This document shows, in pieces, positions 11,541-22,332 of a stretch of 64,000 nt of DNA. Where the stretch lies: assembly GCA_963555705.1 (NCBI GenBank), contig OY743181.1, positions 25,734,513 to 25,798,512 of the forward strand, read 5' to 3'. Below the pieces are notes generated by a model. It did no database searches and was not told the DNA's origin. It was given only the letters and a program-made list of their open reading frames with translations. Position 1 is the first letter of the stretch, and the number at the start of each line of letters is the position of its first letter. This DNA comes from Ligustrum vulgare. Its lineage: Eukaryota > Streptophyta > Magnoliopsida > Lamiales > Oleaceae. Position numbers and translations under genes: made by a program.

Positions 11541-13045
11541 TGATAAGCGTATTTTATACACTTATTTGTATGTTTAAATTAGGATTAATTATTGTCGTGT
11601 GGGAATATTTTCTATTTAATTTATGTTTATTTGTTTACTTTTCAGAAAATGTCCCAATTGAAGAAGAATGAAGCAATTAATGGAAAAATGACACGATTGG
11701 ATGTTAATTGGAGCTAAATTGGACAAGTGATGAGTTTGTGACAACAACCGGGAAACATGCTTAGTGCCAAATGACTAAATCAGATGTTGGAGGACCTAAT
11801 TGAATGAATTAAGAGCTTGAATGGTCAAACCGAGAAGAAGATAAAGTTTGTGGACTAAATTGCAACAATTGAAAGTTGAGGACTGAATGTGCAATTAAAA
11901 GGCAGGGACTAAATTGTACAGCCGAGAAAAGAGGAAGTCGCGATCGCTGGTTGCATACCAAGCGATCGCGATAAGGTGTTAAATCATAACCCGAGGCTAA
12001 AACAGCATTACCACGCGATCGCCGGAAATATGCCTGCGCGATCGCGCGGTTGTCCGAATGGGCCGCAGATTAGATTTTTCTCGCGATTTTTAACAGGCTT
12101 TGGGCTTTTTGACCTAGGTTTTCTCCAAAACCTATATATACAACATAAGAGGCACGAAAATGAGACCTTTGCCTCTCCAAAGAACAAGCCACAACTGAGA
12201 ATTCAACATCAAATCCTTGGAGATTCCAACATCGCAGAGGGGCGTGAATTGAAAACAACTGAAGAATTGATAATTGGTGCAATCTTTCCATTCTTTATAT
12301 TGTTTTTCAATGAACGTTTATTTTTACTGTTTTTGTTATTTCATGATGATGTGTAACTAATTTTAATGTTGGGATGAACGATGTAGCCTAGTCATATTAT
12401 TTTAATTCCATATTCCTTGTTTTAACGCTTTGATGCATGTGTTGATTTATTATTGCGTTTAATGCGTGAATGAACTGACCACTTATTCATGATTTTATGT
12501 GTTATTTCCATAATTCGAGAGGTGAGTTAATAACATAAATCTAGGTAATAAATCCGGTAATTGAACGAGAGATAGAGATATACTCTTGTAATTATTGCGG
12601 TCGTGTGTGAATTCTTGTGTGTAATGCATCTAGATAAGGAATATTCGGACCCTCTGTAGAGATACAATGTTGACTTATTTAGGTAGGATTGATTTAAACT
12701 CGAGAGAGGAATCTCAATTTGAATCAGTGAATTCGATCGATCACATATTTAGAAAATAAAATCTGGAATTGGAATTAATTTAATTGGTTAGGTGAAATCG
12801 TGAATCTCAACCACTTTACAATCATCTTTTAAAACAAAACAATTTCATAATTTAATTATTTAATTCATCTTCTTAGTTTTAATTTAAAACATCAAATTCA
12901 TTTGTCTGTTCAAATAAAGTTTAGAACTAAAATATTTCGGTACTTAGTAAGCAGTCCTCGTGGGACGATAATCCGGACTCCTAGGTTCACTTTATTACTT
13001 CTCACGACCCGTACATTTGCGGGGATATCTCGCATTGCGAGATAT
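11541..13045 (+). mobile_element. Athila-like LTR, family A, + orientation, last ~9 bp missing
   Basis: It begins TGATAAGCGTATTTTATACA and matches the reverse complement of 20818-22332 along essentially its whole length, with few mismatches. The shared blocks are GCGATCGC clusters (11936-12049), a TATA box (CTATATATA, about 12131-12139), and the late CACGACCCGTACA and GATATCTCGCATTGCGAGAT segments. The final AAGTGAACA of the LTR is absent. Sequence from 13042 on is instead the reverse complement of the LTR start. The open frame inside it (11976-12356) has a mirror in the other LTR and is not a gene. Confidence 0.9.
11936..12049 (+). repeat. GCGATCGC palindrome cluster in LTR U3
   Basis: Four copies of the self-complementary octamer GCGATCGC lie in about 115 bp. 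They are arranged as two hairpins: TCGCGATCGCTGG pairs with CCAAGCGATCGCGA, and CGCGATCGCC pairs with GCGCGATCGCG. They sit just upstream of the TATA box. The same cluster is at 21811-21930 in the inverted LTR and at 15258-15371 in the element interior. Confidence 0.9.
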
Positions 13046-13720
13046 TCCCACACGACAATAATTAATCCTAATTTAGACATACAAATAAGTGTATAAAATA
13101 CGCTTATCAAATACCCCCAAACTAGAATTATTGTTCGTCCTCGAACAATGTAAACTAAACTACAAAAATCCAAGAAATAAGAGAACAAATATTTTTGTTG
13201 TGTCAAGATGTTTACCATATGCCTCTACAGTCCAAACCAATTTAAGCTTCAGCAAGCGTCATGAACAACAATGCAAAATATTTTCTAGTTATATCCTGCC
13301 AGAGTTTCAAGTGTGTGTGTGAATAGCCAATGTCAAAGGCATACTTATGCAAAAGATATACTCAACACTGTGTGGCTCATTATGCATAATCCAGCCCGAA
13401 TCTCATGTGGTCAATTTATGATTTCTAATAAAATTCCTTTCAACGCTCATGGATGATCACCACTTTCTGCTTTTTCTCTCGCATCCCAAGCTTTTATCTA
13501 TGTGGGCTCTAAAAATATTCTTAGCTTTTTCCACACAAGGCAGTCAAAATCAGAAATATGTATGCACAACTAATCAAAAGAAAGCAGTCCCCAATTCTAC
13601 AACCTCAACCACCACAGTTCAGTCAACAAAGCTTATACCATGCAATTTTTTTTTTTTATGGACGACTTTTTCTTTTAATTGTCCCTGTCTTTTACCATCT
13701 TTGTGTAGAAACTTTCATAC

Positions 13721-14010
13721 GGGCTTTCTATATGACCCCTGTAGCGGGCTTTCAGATCGGCAACTCCCAAACCAGACGGCTTTAGGGTACCAGGTTCAGA
13801 GAACCCCTCAGACGTACTTGCCCGAGTCATAAAGGCTTAAACAGAAAAGTTAAAGATGTTATAATGTCTTATGTGTAAGTCCACTCTCCGTACTTGCTTT
13901 CTAATTGACACCTGTAGCGAGCTTTAGGTCGATGACTCCCAAGCCAGTTGGCTTTAGGGCACCAAGTTTGAAGGACCCCTCGGACTTACTTACTCGAGTC
14001 AAAAAGGCAT
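13721..14010. repeat. Imperfect direct repeat, 174-bp period
   Basis: Blocks 13721-13835 and 13895-14010 share GCTTTCTA, CCTGTAGCG, ACTCCCAA, GGCTTTAGGG, ACCCCTC and GAGTCA...AAAGGC in the same order. They lie in the untranslated 3' region of the Athila-like element and may be structural RNA repeats of the family. Confidence 0.8.
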
Positions 14011-15257
14011 TTGAAGAGCAGAATAAGACCTTCAGCATTTTTCTGTTTTTATGCTGAAAATGGTTTATACCCGTTGACCCAACTGTAATGACTAAAGTGA
14101 AAAACCAAGAACCACAGACCTCCAACCCGTCAATACACACAAATTCTAACCATTTTAGCCCCAAACTTGCCTTTTAGCATGATTGGTTCTAATTTAGGGG
14201 TGGGATGTCTAACAATCTAAGTTCAGGTATTTTCAAATCATTCCTAAGTTCAAATTGCATAAAACTTTGCCCCACATGCATTAAACAAAATCTCTTACAC
14301 AAGCAATTATCCAACACTGGCTATGTGCGCAATAAATATGAATCTAGCAAAACATAACTAGTTCAAAATACGTTCATGCTTTCATGTTGTCCACTTTTCA
14401 AGCATAAACACAAATTGATTCATACTATATCCTGGGCAATAAACATGTCAACAAAGTTTTCAAATTTTTTTTTTTTAATCCCAATAAAACCGAATGAATA
14501 TAAAATGAATGAAGAATGCAATGAATTTTCACCCCCAAACTTGAAATGAACATTGTCCTCAATGTTTGTCAAAAAGATTCAATAATGTAAAACAAGACAA
14601 AGAAAAGAGAACGAGAACTTCCCAAGTGTAGAGGATGTATTTCTTTGAAGCTCCCTGTTGCACTGCATTGGATTTTTAGGTGCCCTGGCCTGCAGTGGCC
14701 TTGCAATGGGACTGCCATGGTGCAATGTTGGTTTTCATGATTTTCATGCAATGTAGTGAACTAATTCTTGAACTAAATACACACAATCAATGATGAACAT
14801 GTCATGAAGATAAATGCCGGAATGAATTTCTAAAATTAGCACAAGAACATCTTTGTAGCATTTCATCAAACACTTAATGGGCATTGCAAAAAATCAATGG
14901 ATATGCATAGGGTTGGAGGGATGAATGAACCCAAAATTTTTGTCTACTAAACCACAAATCAAAATCTCCAACCACTAACCTAAGCCCACTCTTCACCATT
15001 CACATTTTCAAAATCCAAGAACTCAAAGAAAATTTCAAAATTTTGAGTAAACATGGATTTAAATGAAGAATTTCATACCTTTCATTGATTTGGATTTGAA
15101 AATAGCAATGAATTTTGTGCAATGAAGTGTTGATTGCATGCATGATGATGAAAGATCATACTTTTGAGTGATTTTGGGGAGATAAAACGAGTTTATAATG
15201 TTTAAAGTTGAAAGAATGAGGAAAAGAACTTAAACTGCCGAATTTGGTCTCAGTACA

Positions 15258-15371
15258 GCCACGCGATCGCTTGGCTGGAGTGCCAGCGATCGCGTGGTTC
15301 AAGGTTAAAGAATCTGTTAATTTTTAATGCAGATTCGCGATCGCCATTGCCTATTGGCACGCGATCGCGTA
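15258..15371. repeat. Internal GCGATCGC hairpin pair
   Basis: Two inverted-repeat hairpins: CCACGCGATCGCTTGGC with GCCAGCGATCGCGTGG (15259-15297), and TCGCGATCGCCA with TGGCACGCGATCGCG (15335-15369). They are the same motif type as the LTR cluster but sit 3' of the coding region. Confidence 0.85.
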
Positions 15372-15773
15372 GTACACGGCAATATTGAAAATTTTTCCTA
15401 TTTTTTTATTTTCAAAATCATTTTTCTCCCCCTACTCACTTCATGATCGATGCAATGATTGTCCAAACATTAACTTCATGATTCAAACTAGTGTGTGTGT
15501 GTGAGTTTGGAATGACGATAAAAACCTAGCCTAATGTAAACATGAAAAATCAAAAACATACTTAATTATGCAATAATAGACTATTATGCACAAGTGCTCT
15601 TAACATGGAACATGCAAAACACTCAAACACATTTCCTACCATGCATATATCTAAAAATTTTAATTCTAAAATAAATAATAAAATCATAATAAGTAAAAGG
15701 GAAGAAAAAGTTGGGTTGCCTCCCAACAAGCGCTCCGTTTTAAGTCTAAAGCTCGACTTTTTGCACTTCTTTA

Positions 15774-16566
15774 TCATGGAGGTTTGAATGATCCTCTTGA
15801 CCCCCTGCACAACTTGCAATTACCTGCATTGCACTTCTCGATCCGTTTCCTCACTTTCTTGAAGTCTAAAACCTCATTTTCCACTTTTTGTTGACTGAAA
15901 TTTGGTTTTTTCTCCTTCTTCAAGTTATTCCTATCCTTCTTATCTTCTAAAATCCCTCGTTGTAACATCGAAGCATTCACAAGTTTTATCCGTTGCTCCA
16001 CATTTTCTTCGGGTTTCTGGATCACTCCCTCCACCTTGAAGCAACTTTCTTTTAGAACTTCAAGGTCTTGCCTTAGCTTGATACTGAAGGTGACTTGCTC
16101 TTTTTCGACCCTAAAAATGATTTCTCCCTTTTCAATGTCGATTAAGGCTCTTCCAGTAGCCAGGAAAGGCCTTCCAAGAATGAGGGGCATTTGAGTGTCC
16201 TCTTCCATGTCTAAAATCACAAAGTCGACTGGGAAGAAAAATTTGTCTACTTTTACTATCACATTCTCAACAATACCGTACGGGTACTGAATGGATCTAT
16301 TGGCCAGTTTCAGTGTGATATTGGTTGGTTTAGGCTCCCCCAAACCAAGTTTCCTGTACACAGACAAGGGCATTAAATTGACACTGGCACCAAGATCACA
16401 CAATACATTATCAAAATTAAATTTACCAATAGTACAAGGGATCGAGAAACTCCCTGGATCTGTTAGTTTCTGTGGCAACTTCTTTTGGATAATGGCACTG
16501 CATTCTTCACTAAGAGCTACTATTTCATTATCAACTAATTTCCTTTTATTTGACAGCATCTCTTTC
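15774..16566 (-). pseudogene. Athila-like aspartic protease domain (3' half of split gag-pro ORF)
   Basis: It continues the gag frame after the inserted LTR; removing the insertion and one CTTTC copy restores the reading. It encodes a retroviral-type aspartic protease with DLGASVNLMPLS as active-site loop (DLGA in place of DTGA/DSGA, as is usual in Athila) and a conserved ILGRPFL near the domain's end. A basic C-terminal tail ends with CNAGNCKLC, then stops. In autonomous Athila elements RT follows; here the stop is followed directly by 3'-region sequence, so the element encodes no polymerase. The frame itself has no internal stop. Confidence 0.85.
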
Positions 16567-16854
16567 TGTAGCGACCAAGAATTTTTACGCGATTAATAAT
16601 TATTTTAATAGAAAATCGTGTCGCTATTATTTCACCCATTTTTATTAAGTTAACGCCACGACGTATTCGTATAGCCAAGTCAAGAAATAATCGAGATCGT
16701 TCGATTTTAAATTAAATTCCGAATTTCTAAAAATATCTCAATTCTCTTGATTTAAAGTATATTAAGTCTAAGTACTTAATTCAATGTTATCCCAATATTT
16801 ATTTGTACAAAAATTATTTTTATTATTGAAATTAAGAAAATATATGCAAGCATG

Positions 16855-17420
16855 AGAGGTTCCATTATATATAATAATTATGAGAATCTTAATTTAATAA
16901 ATATGGAAAAGTATATGAATGAATTATATACTCCATTATATATAATCATGAAGAGCATAATATTTGTATAAATATGGAAAAGTATATGAATGGTTGATAT
17001 ACTCCATTATATGTAATCATGAAGAGCATAATATTTGTATAAATATGGAAAAGTATATGAATGAATTATATACTCCATTATATGTAATCATGAAGAGCAT
17101 AATATTTGTATAAATATGGAAAAGTATATGAATGAATTATATACTCCATTATATATAATCATGAAGAGCATAATATTTGTATAAATATGAAAAAGTATAT
17201 GAATGAATTATATACTCCATTATATATAATCATGAAGAGCATAATATTTGTATAAATATGGAAAAGTATATGAATGATTGATAAGACTCCATTATATGTA
17301 ATCATGAAGAGCATAATATTTGTATAAATATGGAAAAGTATATGAATGAATTATATACTCCATTATATATAATCATGAAGAGCATATTATTTGTATAAAT
17401 ATGGAAAAGTATATGAATGG
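16855..17420. repeat. Tandem array, 71-bp unit, about 8 copies
   Basis: ATATGGAAAAGTATATGAAT recurs every 71 bp (16901, 16972, 17043, 17114 and onward). Units differ by a few substitutions, so the array is young. It lies in the U3 part of the solo LTR. Confidence 0.9.
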
Positions 17421-17647
17421 TGCTTTACTTTAAGAAAATGATGTGTTAAAATTAATAGAATTGAATGATTATGTTTACAATATGCCAACTTTATACATCT
17501 ATTTAAACCCATCTCTTTTACACACAACTCTACACATATACACTTATTTCCAATCTCTTGACAAAAATCCACAAGTAAGAGAAATTCAAGGTGGTCAAGA
17601 AAGTTTTGGTCCATTTACTACTACACTTCATTTTAATCTTTTAAAAG

Positions 17648-18460
17648 GTAAGTATATCTTATGTTTTTATGAAAATTAAGTATGTTGTTATGAAATGTAA
17701 ATATACTTTAAGTTTTTATGAAAAGTAAGTATGTTTTTATGAAAGGTATTACCTTATGTTTTTATGAAAAGTAAGTATGTTTTTATGAAAGGTAAATACA
17801 CCTTATGTTTTTATGAAAAGTAAGTATGTTTTTATGACAAGTAAGTATATCTTATGTTTTTATGAAAATTAAGTATGTTGTTATGAAATGTAAATATACT
17901 TTAAGTTTTTATGAAAAGTAAGTATGTTTTTATGAAAGGTATTACCTTATATTTTTATGAAAAGTAAGTATGTTTTTATGAAAGGTAAATACACCTTATG
18001 TTTTTATGAAAAGTAAGTATGTTTTTATGACAAGTAAGTATATCTTATGTTTTTATGAAAAGTAAGTATGTTTTTATGAAAGGTAAATACACCTTATGTT
18101 TTTATGAAAAGTAAGTATGTTTTTATGACAAGTAAGTATATCTTATATTTTTATGAAAAGTAAGTATGTTTTTATGAAAGGTAAATACACCTTATGTTTT
18201 TATGAAAAGTAAGTATGTTTTTATGACAAGTAAGTATATCTTATGTTTTTATGAAAAGTAAGTATGTTTTTATGAAAGGTAAATACACCTTATGTTTTTA
18301 TGAAAAGTAAGTATGTTTTTATGACAAGTAAGTATATCTTATGTTTTTATGAAAAGTAAGTATGTTTTTATGAAAGGTAAATACACCTTATGTTTTTATG
18401 AAAAGTAAGTATGTTTTTATGACAAGTAAGTATATCTTATGTTTTTATGAAAATGTTTGG
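17648..18460. repeat. Higher-order tandem array with GTAAGT in nearly every subunit
   Basis: Subunits of about 24-25 bp, of the type TATGTTTTTATGAAAAGTAAG, are organised into a 98-bp higher-order repeat (ACACC markers near 18089, 18187, 18285 and 18383). An earlier duplication of about 193 bp covers 17648-18030. Most subunits contain GTAAGT or GTAAAT. The array begins with AAAAGGTAAGTAT, a full plant 5' splice-site consensus. It lies downstream of the probable TATA box, so it would be in the LTR transcript. Confidence 0.9.
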
Positions 18461-18965
18461 ATCATTGCTATGAAATCAATCTCACAAGATTGTTATGGGT
18501 TCCATATGATATGTTTATGATTATGCTAAGGGGACCGGAGTTTAGTAGCGCTACACATAAGAATTCTTGCCATTTAAGTTCGGTAAAATTCTTGTGTCTC
18601 CCTATGTTTATGAGTATTTCGATCCTATCCTATGTTATGATGAAAATGATCCATATGCTTTCAAAAGAAAATTTATGCTTGGTATACTTACTGGGATTTT
18701 ATAAATCTCACTCCACGATATTTACCATTTTCAGATAATTGAAGGTTCGAGGCGGTCAACATGGAAGTGGCAAAAGTGGTTAAGATTGATGAGATAATTA
18801 TGTTGAACTTTATGTAAGAAAATTATGTTCTAATTTTATTCACAAATAAAATTATGGGATTCTAATTATTCTTTTGAATAATTTTACATTACTATTTAAG
18901 TCTCGATAATATGATATGAGTCACTTTTAGTGGCACTCGAATGGTCGAGAATTCGGGTCGTCACA

Positions 18966-20679
18966 CTTTCATGAATTTCAAGTAGAGCGGCATTTGAGCC
19001 AATACTTCAGCAAAAGGAATATTAATGTGCAGTTTCTTGAATATTTCCAAAAATTTTCCAAACTGCTGCTCCAACAGATGCTTTATCAATCTTTGTGGAT
19101 AAGGAACTGGGGGCACATAAGCTTTTACTGGTGGTCGAACTCGAACTTCTTCTTCAACTTTTTCATGAACTTCAGGAATCGACCTCTGTTCTTTCTCACT
19201 TTCCTGTTCTTCCACCACATCTTTCTTCCGGTTCCTCTGCTTTTCATATTCTTCTGTAGTCACTTCAGTTAGCTGAACCCCACTTCTCGTTGTTATTGCA
19301 TTAACATGCTCACGAGGGTTTATTTCAGTGTTGCTTGGAAACTGTCCTGGCTGTCTTGTTGAGCTGCTAGTTGCCAGCTCTCCCATTTGTTTCTTCAAAT
19401 TTTTTATTTCAACTGCTTGATTCATTATCTCACCATTATGACTCTTGACCAGCTGAATTAACTCTTCTATGTTCTCGGATATGTTTTTCTGAGATTGTTG
19501 CTGTTGCTGTTGCTGAAATCCAAGTGGGTGCTGAACAGTCTGATTGTTAGACCAAGAAAAATTTGGGTGATTCTTCCATTCAGGGTTGTATGCTTGTGAA
19601 TATGGCCCACCCTGCTGTCTGTTCCCAATGAAGTTGACATGTTCTGAATTTGATTGATTTTTTTGAAGTGGACAGAAATTCATAGCGTGATTTTCGAAAC
19701 AAAAATCACACAAAGTTGTATGAACTGAATTTACTGGCTGCACACCCATACTGTCGATTTTCTTCGTTAAAGCATCCAGCTTAGCATTTAATGCTGTAAT
19801 CTCATTAACTGCAACAATTCCTCCAGACTTTGGTGTAGATCTATCTGAGTACCACTGGTAACTGTTCCCAGCCATCTTCTCAAAAATCTCAGATGCTTCT
19901 TCATATATCATATCCATTACTGATCCTCCAGCTGCTGAGTCAGCGTACTTTTTATTCTCATTCGTCAACCCATTGTAGAATGTCTGGACTAAGATCCAAT
20001 CTGCGATTCCATGGGTAGGACACTGTCTGATAAGCTCATTGAACATTTCCCAAGCTTCAAAAATGGATTCCCCTGGCTGTTGACTAAAGGACAGAATTTC
20101 ACGCCTTAGCTTTGACATGCGGCCAGGTGGGAAAAATTTATCTACAAATTTCTTGCTCATAACTTCAAAGGTGGTGATTGTGTGTAGGGGTAAAGAGTAA
20201 AACCGGGCTTTTGCTTTGTCCGCCAAAGAGAATGAGAATAGCTTTAATTTCACGGCATCCTCTGAAACTCCATTCATGCGTTGCATATCACATAGTTCCA
20301 AAAATGTCCTAAGGTGCGCATGAGGATCTTCAGATGGAAATCCATGAAAAACGCACGAATTTTGGATCAAGGATATCAAGGAAGTCTTGATCTCAAAATT
20401 ATTAGCTCGGATTGTAGGAGGTACGATGCAGGTTCCAATGTTCCCCACAGGGGGAACCATGTAGTCTCGCAAAATACGCCTTCCATGATTTGGTTGCTGT
20501 CCGTTTACAGGTGCTGGCAGATTTTGTTGATTTCCCTGATTATCTTGAATTCTATCATCTGCCATGGCTAAGTCTGTTTGTTGATTCGCTTCCAACTGTT
20601 GTCTACGCCTCTGTCGAAAAGTGCGTTCAATTTCTGTATCAAAAGGAAACAAATCAAATGACTTAGTCCTTCTTAACAT
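18966..20679 (-). pseudogene. Athila-like gag (5' part of split gag-pro ORF)
   Basis: Open from Met at 20679 for about 570 codons, ending in the inserted LTR. After a basic N-terminus and a Gln/Asn-rich segment comes the retrotransposon gag core (HAHLRTFLELCDMQRMNGVS to ADWILVQTFYNGL). A CDFCFENHAMNFC zinc-finger-like motif, a poly-Gln run and a coiled-coil-prone stretch follow. The Athila-type linker YVPPVPYPQRL and HINIPFAEVLAQMP precede the protease. Gag would form the virus-like particle. No internal stop is present, so the frame was probably functional until the LTR inserted. The start lies about 115 bp downstream of the primer-binding site. Confidence 0.9.
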
Positions 20680-20793
20680 AAATTAAAGAAAACACTAATT
20701 TAAAACAAAAAATGAAAATAAAGATAAAAATAAGCAAAATAAAGTTCAAAGTAAAATAAGAACTAATGGGTATCGATATTAATATAAAAACAG

Positions 20794-20812
20794 TCCCCCA
20801 CAACTGCGCCAA
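20794..20812 (-). other. Decayed tRNA-Asp primer-binding site
   Basis: On the minus strand TTGGCGCAGTTGTGGGGGA follows the LTR end after 5 bp. It is recognisable against the tRNA-Asp-type site at 10738 but has about four differences, so priming may be weak or use a variant tRNA. Confidence 0.7.
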
Positions 20813-20817
20813 AAACT

Positions 20818-22332
20818 TGTTCACTTATATCTCGCGATGCGAGATATCCCCGCAAGTGTACGGGTCGTGAGAAGTAATAAAGTGGACCTAAGAGTCCGGA
20901 TTATCGTCCCACGAGGACTGCTTACTAAGTACCGAAATATTTTAGTTCTAAACTTTATTTGAACAGACAAATGAATTTGATGTTTTAAATTAAAACTAAG
21001 AAGATGAATTAAATAATTAAATTATGACATTGTTTTGTTTTAAAAGATGATTGTAAAGTGGTTGAGATTCACGATTTCACCTAACCAATTAAATTAATTC
21101 CAATTCCAGATTTTATTTTCTAAATATGTGATCGATCGAATTCACTGATTCAAATTGAGATTCCTCTCTCGAGTTTAAATCAATCCTACCTAAATAAGTC
21201 AACATTGTATCTCTACAGAGGGTCCGAATATTCCTTATCTAGATGCATTACATACAAGAATTCACACACGACCGCAATAATTACAAGAGTATATCTCTAT
21301 CTCTCGTTTAATTACCGGATTTATTATCTAGATCTATGTTATTAACTCACCTCTCGGATTATGAAAATAACACATAAAATCATGAATAAGTGGCCAGTTC
21401 ATTCACGCATTAAACACAATAATAAATCAACACATGCATCAAAGCGTTAAAACAAGGAATATGGAATTAAAATAATATGACTAGGCTATATCGTTCATCC
21501 CAACGTTAAAATTAGTTGCACATCATCATGAAATAACAAAAACAGTAAAAATAAACGTTCATTGAAAAACAATATAAAGAATGGAAAGATTGCACCAATT
21601 ATCAATTCTTCAATTGTTTTCAATTCACGCCCCTATGCGATGTTGGAATCTCCAAGGATTTGATGTTGAATTCTCAGTTGTGGCTCGTTCTTTGGAGAGG
21701 CAAATGTCTCATTTTCGTGCCTCTTACGTTGTATATATAGGTTTTGGAGAAAACCTAGGTCAAAAAGCCCAAAGCCTAATAAAAATCGCGAGAAAAATCT
21801 AATCTGTGGTCTAGTCAGACAACCGCGCGATCGCGCAGGCATATTTCCGGCGATCGCGTGGTAATGCTGTTTTAGCCTCGGGTTATGATTTAACACCTTA
21901 TCGCGATCGCTTGGTATGCAACCAGCGATCGCGACTTCCTCTTTTCTCGGCTGTACAATTTAGTCCCTGACTTTTAATTGCACCTTCAGTCCTCAACTTT
22001 CAATTGTTGCAATTTAGTTCACAAACTTTATCTTCTTCTCGGTTTGACCATTCAAGCTCTTAATTCATTCAATTAGGTCCTCCAACCTCTGATTTAGTCA
22101 CTTTGGCACCAAGCATGTTTCCCGGTTGTTGTCACAAACTCCTCACTTGTCCAATTTAGCTCCAATTAACATCCAATCGTGTCATTTTTCCATTAATTGC
22201 TTCATTCTTCTTCAATTGGGACATTTTCTGAAAAGTAAACAAATAAACATAAATTAAATAGAAAATATTCCCACACGACAATAATTAATCCTAATTTAGA
22301 CATACATATAAGTGTATAAAATACGCTTATCA
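20818..22332 (-). mobile_element. Athila-like 5' LTR, family A
   Basis: It reads TGATAAGCG... from 22332 to ...AAGTGAACA at 20818 on the minus strand (1,515 bp). It contains the GCGATCGC cluster (21811-21930), a TATA box (about 21736-21745) and a palindrome ATATCTCGC/GCGAGATAT near its 3' end. It closely matches the LTR at 11541-13045, which lies in the opposite orientation. Confidence 0.92.

Larger units (their letters stand above)
16567..18965 (+). mobile_element. Solo LTR, probably Tekay/Del-type gypsy
   Basis: The insertion runs from TGTAGCGACC to GGTCGTCACA (TG...CA) and is flanked on both sides by CTTTC (16562-16566 and 18966-18970), a perfect 5-bp duplication. It interrupts the gag-protease ORF. 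The 2.4-kb unit has no internal coding region, so it is best read as a solo LTR left by LTR-LTR recombination. A TATTTAAA box (about 17499) puts transcription on the + strand, opposite to the host element. Two tandem arrays fill much of it. The clade assignment rests on remembered Tekay/Del LTR end sequences and is inference. Confidence 0.85.
13042..22332 (-). mobile_element. Non-autonomous Athila-like element (gag-protease only), minus strand
   Basis: Read on the minus strand: 5' LTR 22332-20818, primer-binding site about 20812-20794, gag then protease (20679-15774, split by an insertion at 16567-18965), a long 3' region, a purine tract AGTTTGGGGGTATT (13123-13110), and the first 68 bp of a 3' LTR (13109-13042). 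No reverse transcriptase, RNase H or integrase occurs between the protease and the 3' region. The phrase GCGCTTGTTGGGAGGCAACC, which I associate with Athila 3' regions, lies at about 15713-15732. The family would depend on pol supplied in trans. Confidence 0.85.

Noticed and set aside
11976..12356. 126-aa ORF on + strand, mirrored at 21633-21896 on - strand
   Set aside because: Both lie inside the inverted Athila LTRs and span U3, TATA and R. They are repeat sequence read as protein, with no domain.
12902..13322. ORFs of 64-102 aa around the LTR junction
   Set aside because: They cross the LTR end, the inverted LTR start and the polypurine tract; no protein could be conserved there.
16855..18460. 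CRISPR-like regular repeats
   Set aside because: Head-to-tail tandem repeats without unique spacers, in a plant LTR; not a CRISPR array.
16567..18965. Intron in the Athila gag-pro ORF
   Set aside because: Ends are TG...CA with a CTTTC duplication, and the piece carries LTR-like promoter and repeats. Splice consensus at the borders is absent.
11541..22332. Single composite transposon with inverted LTR ends
   Set aside because: Terminal sequences are inverted, but flanks AAGTC and AGTTT do not match and a full LTR plus a 68-bp LTR piece meet at 13042-13045. Two elements with a central deletion explains it better.
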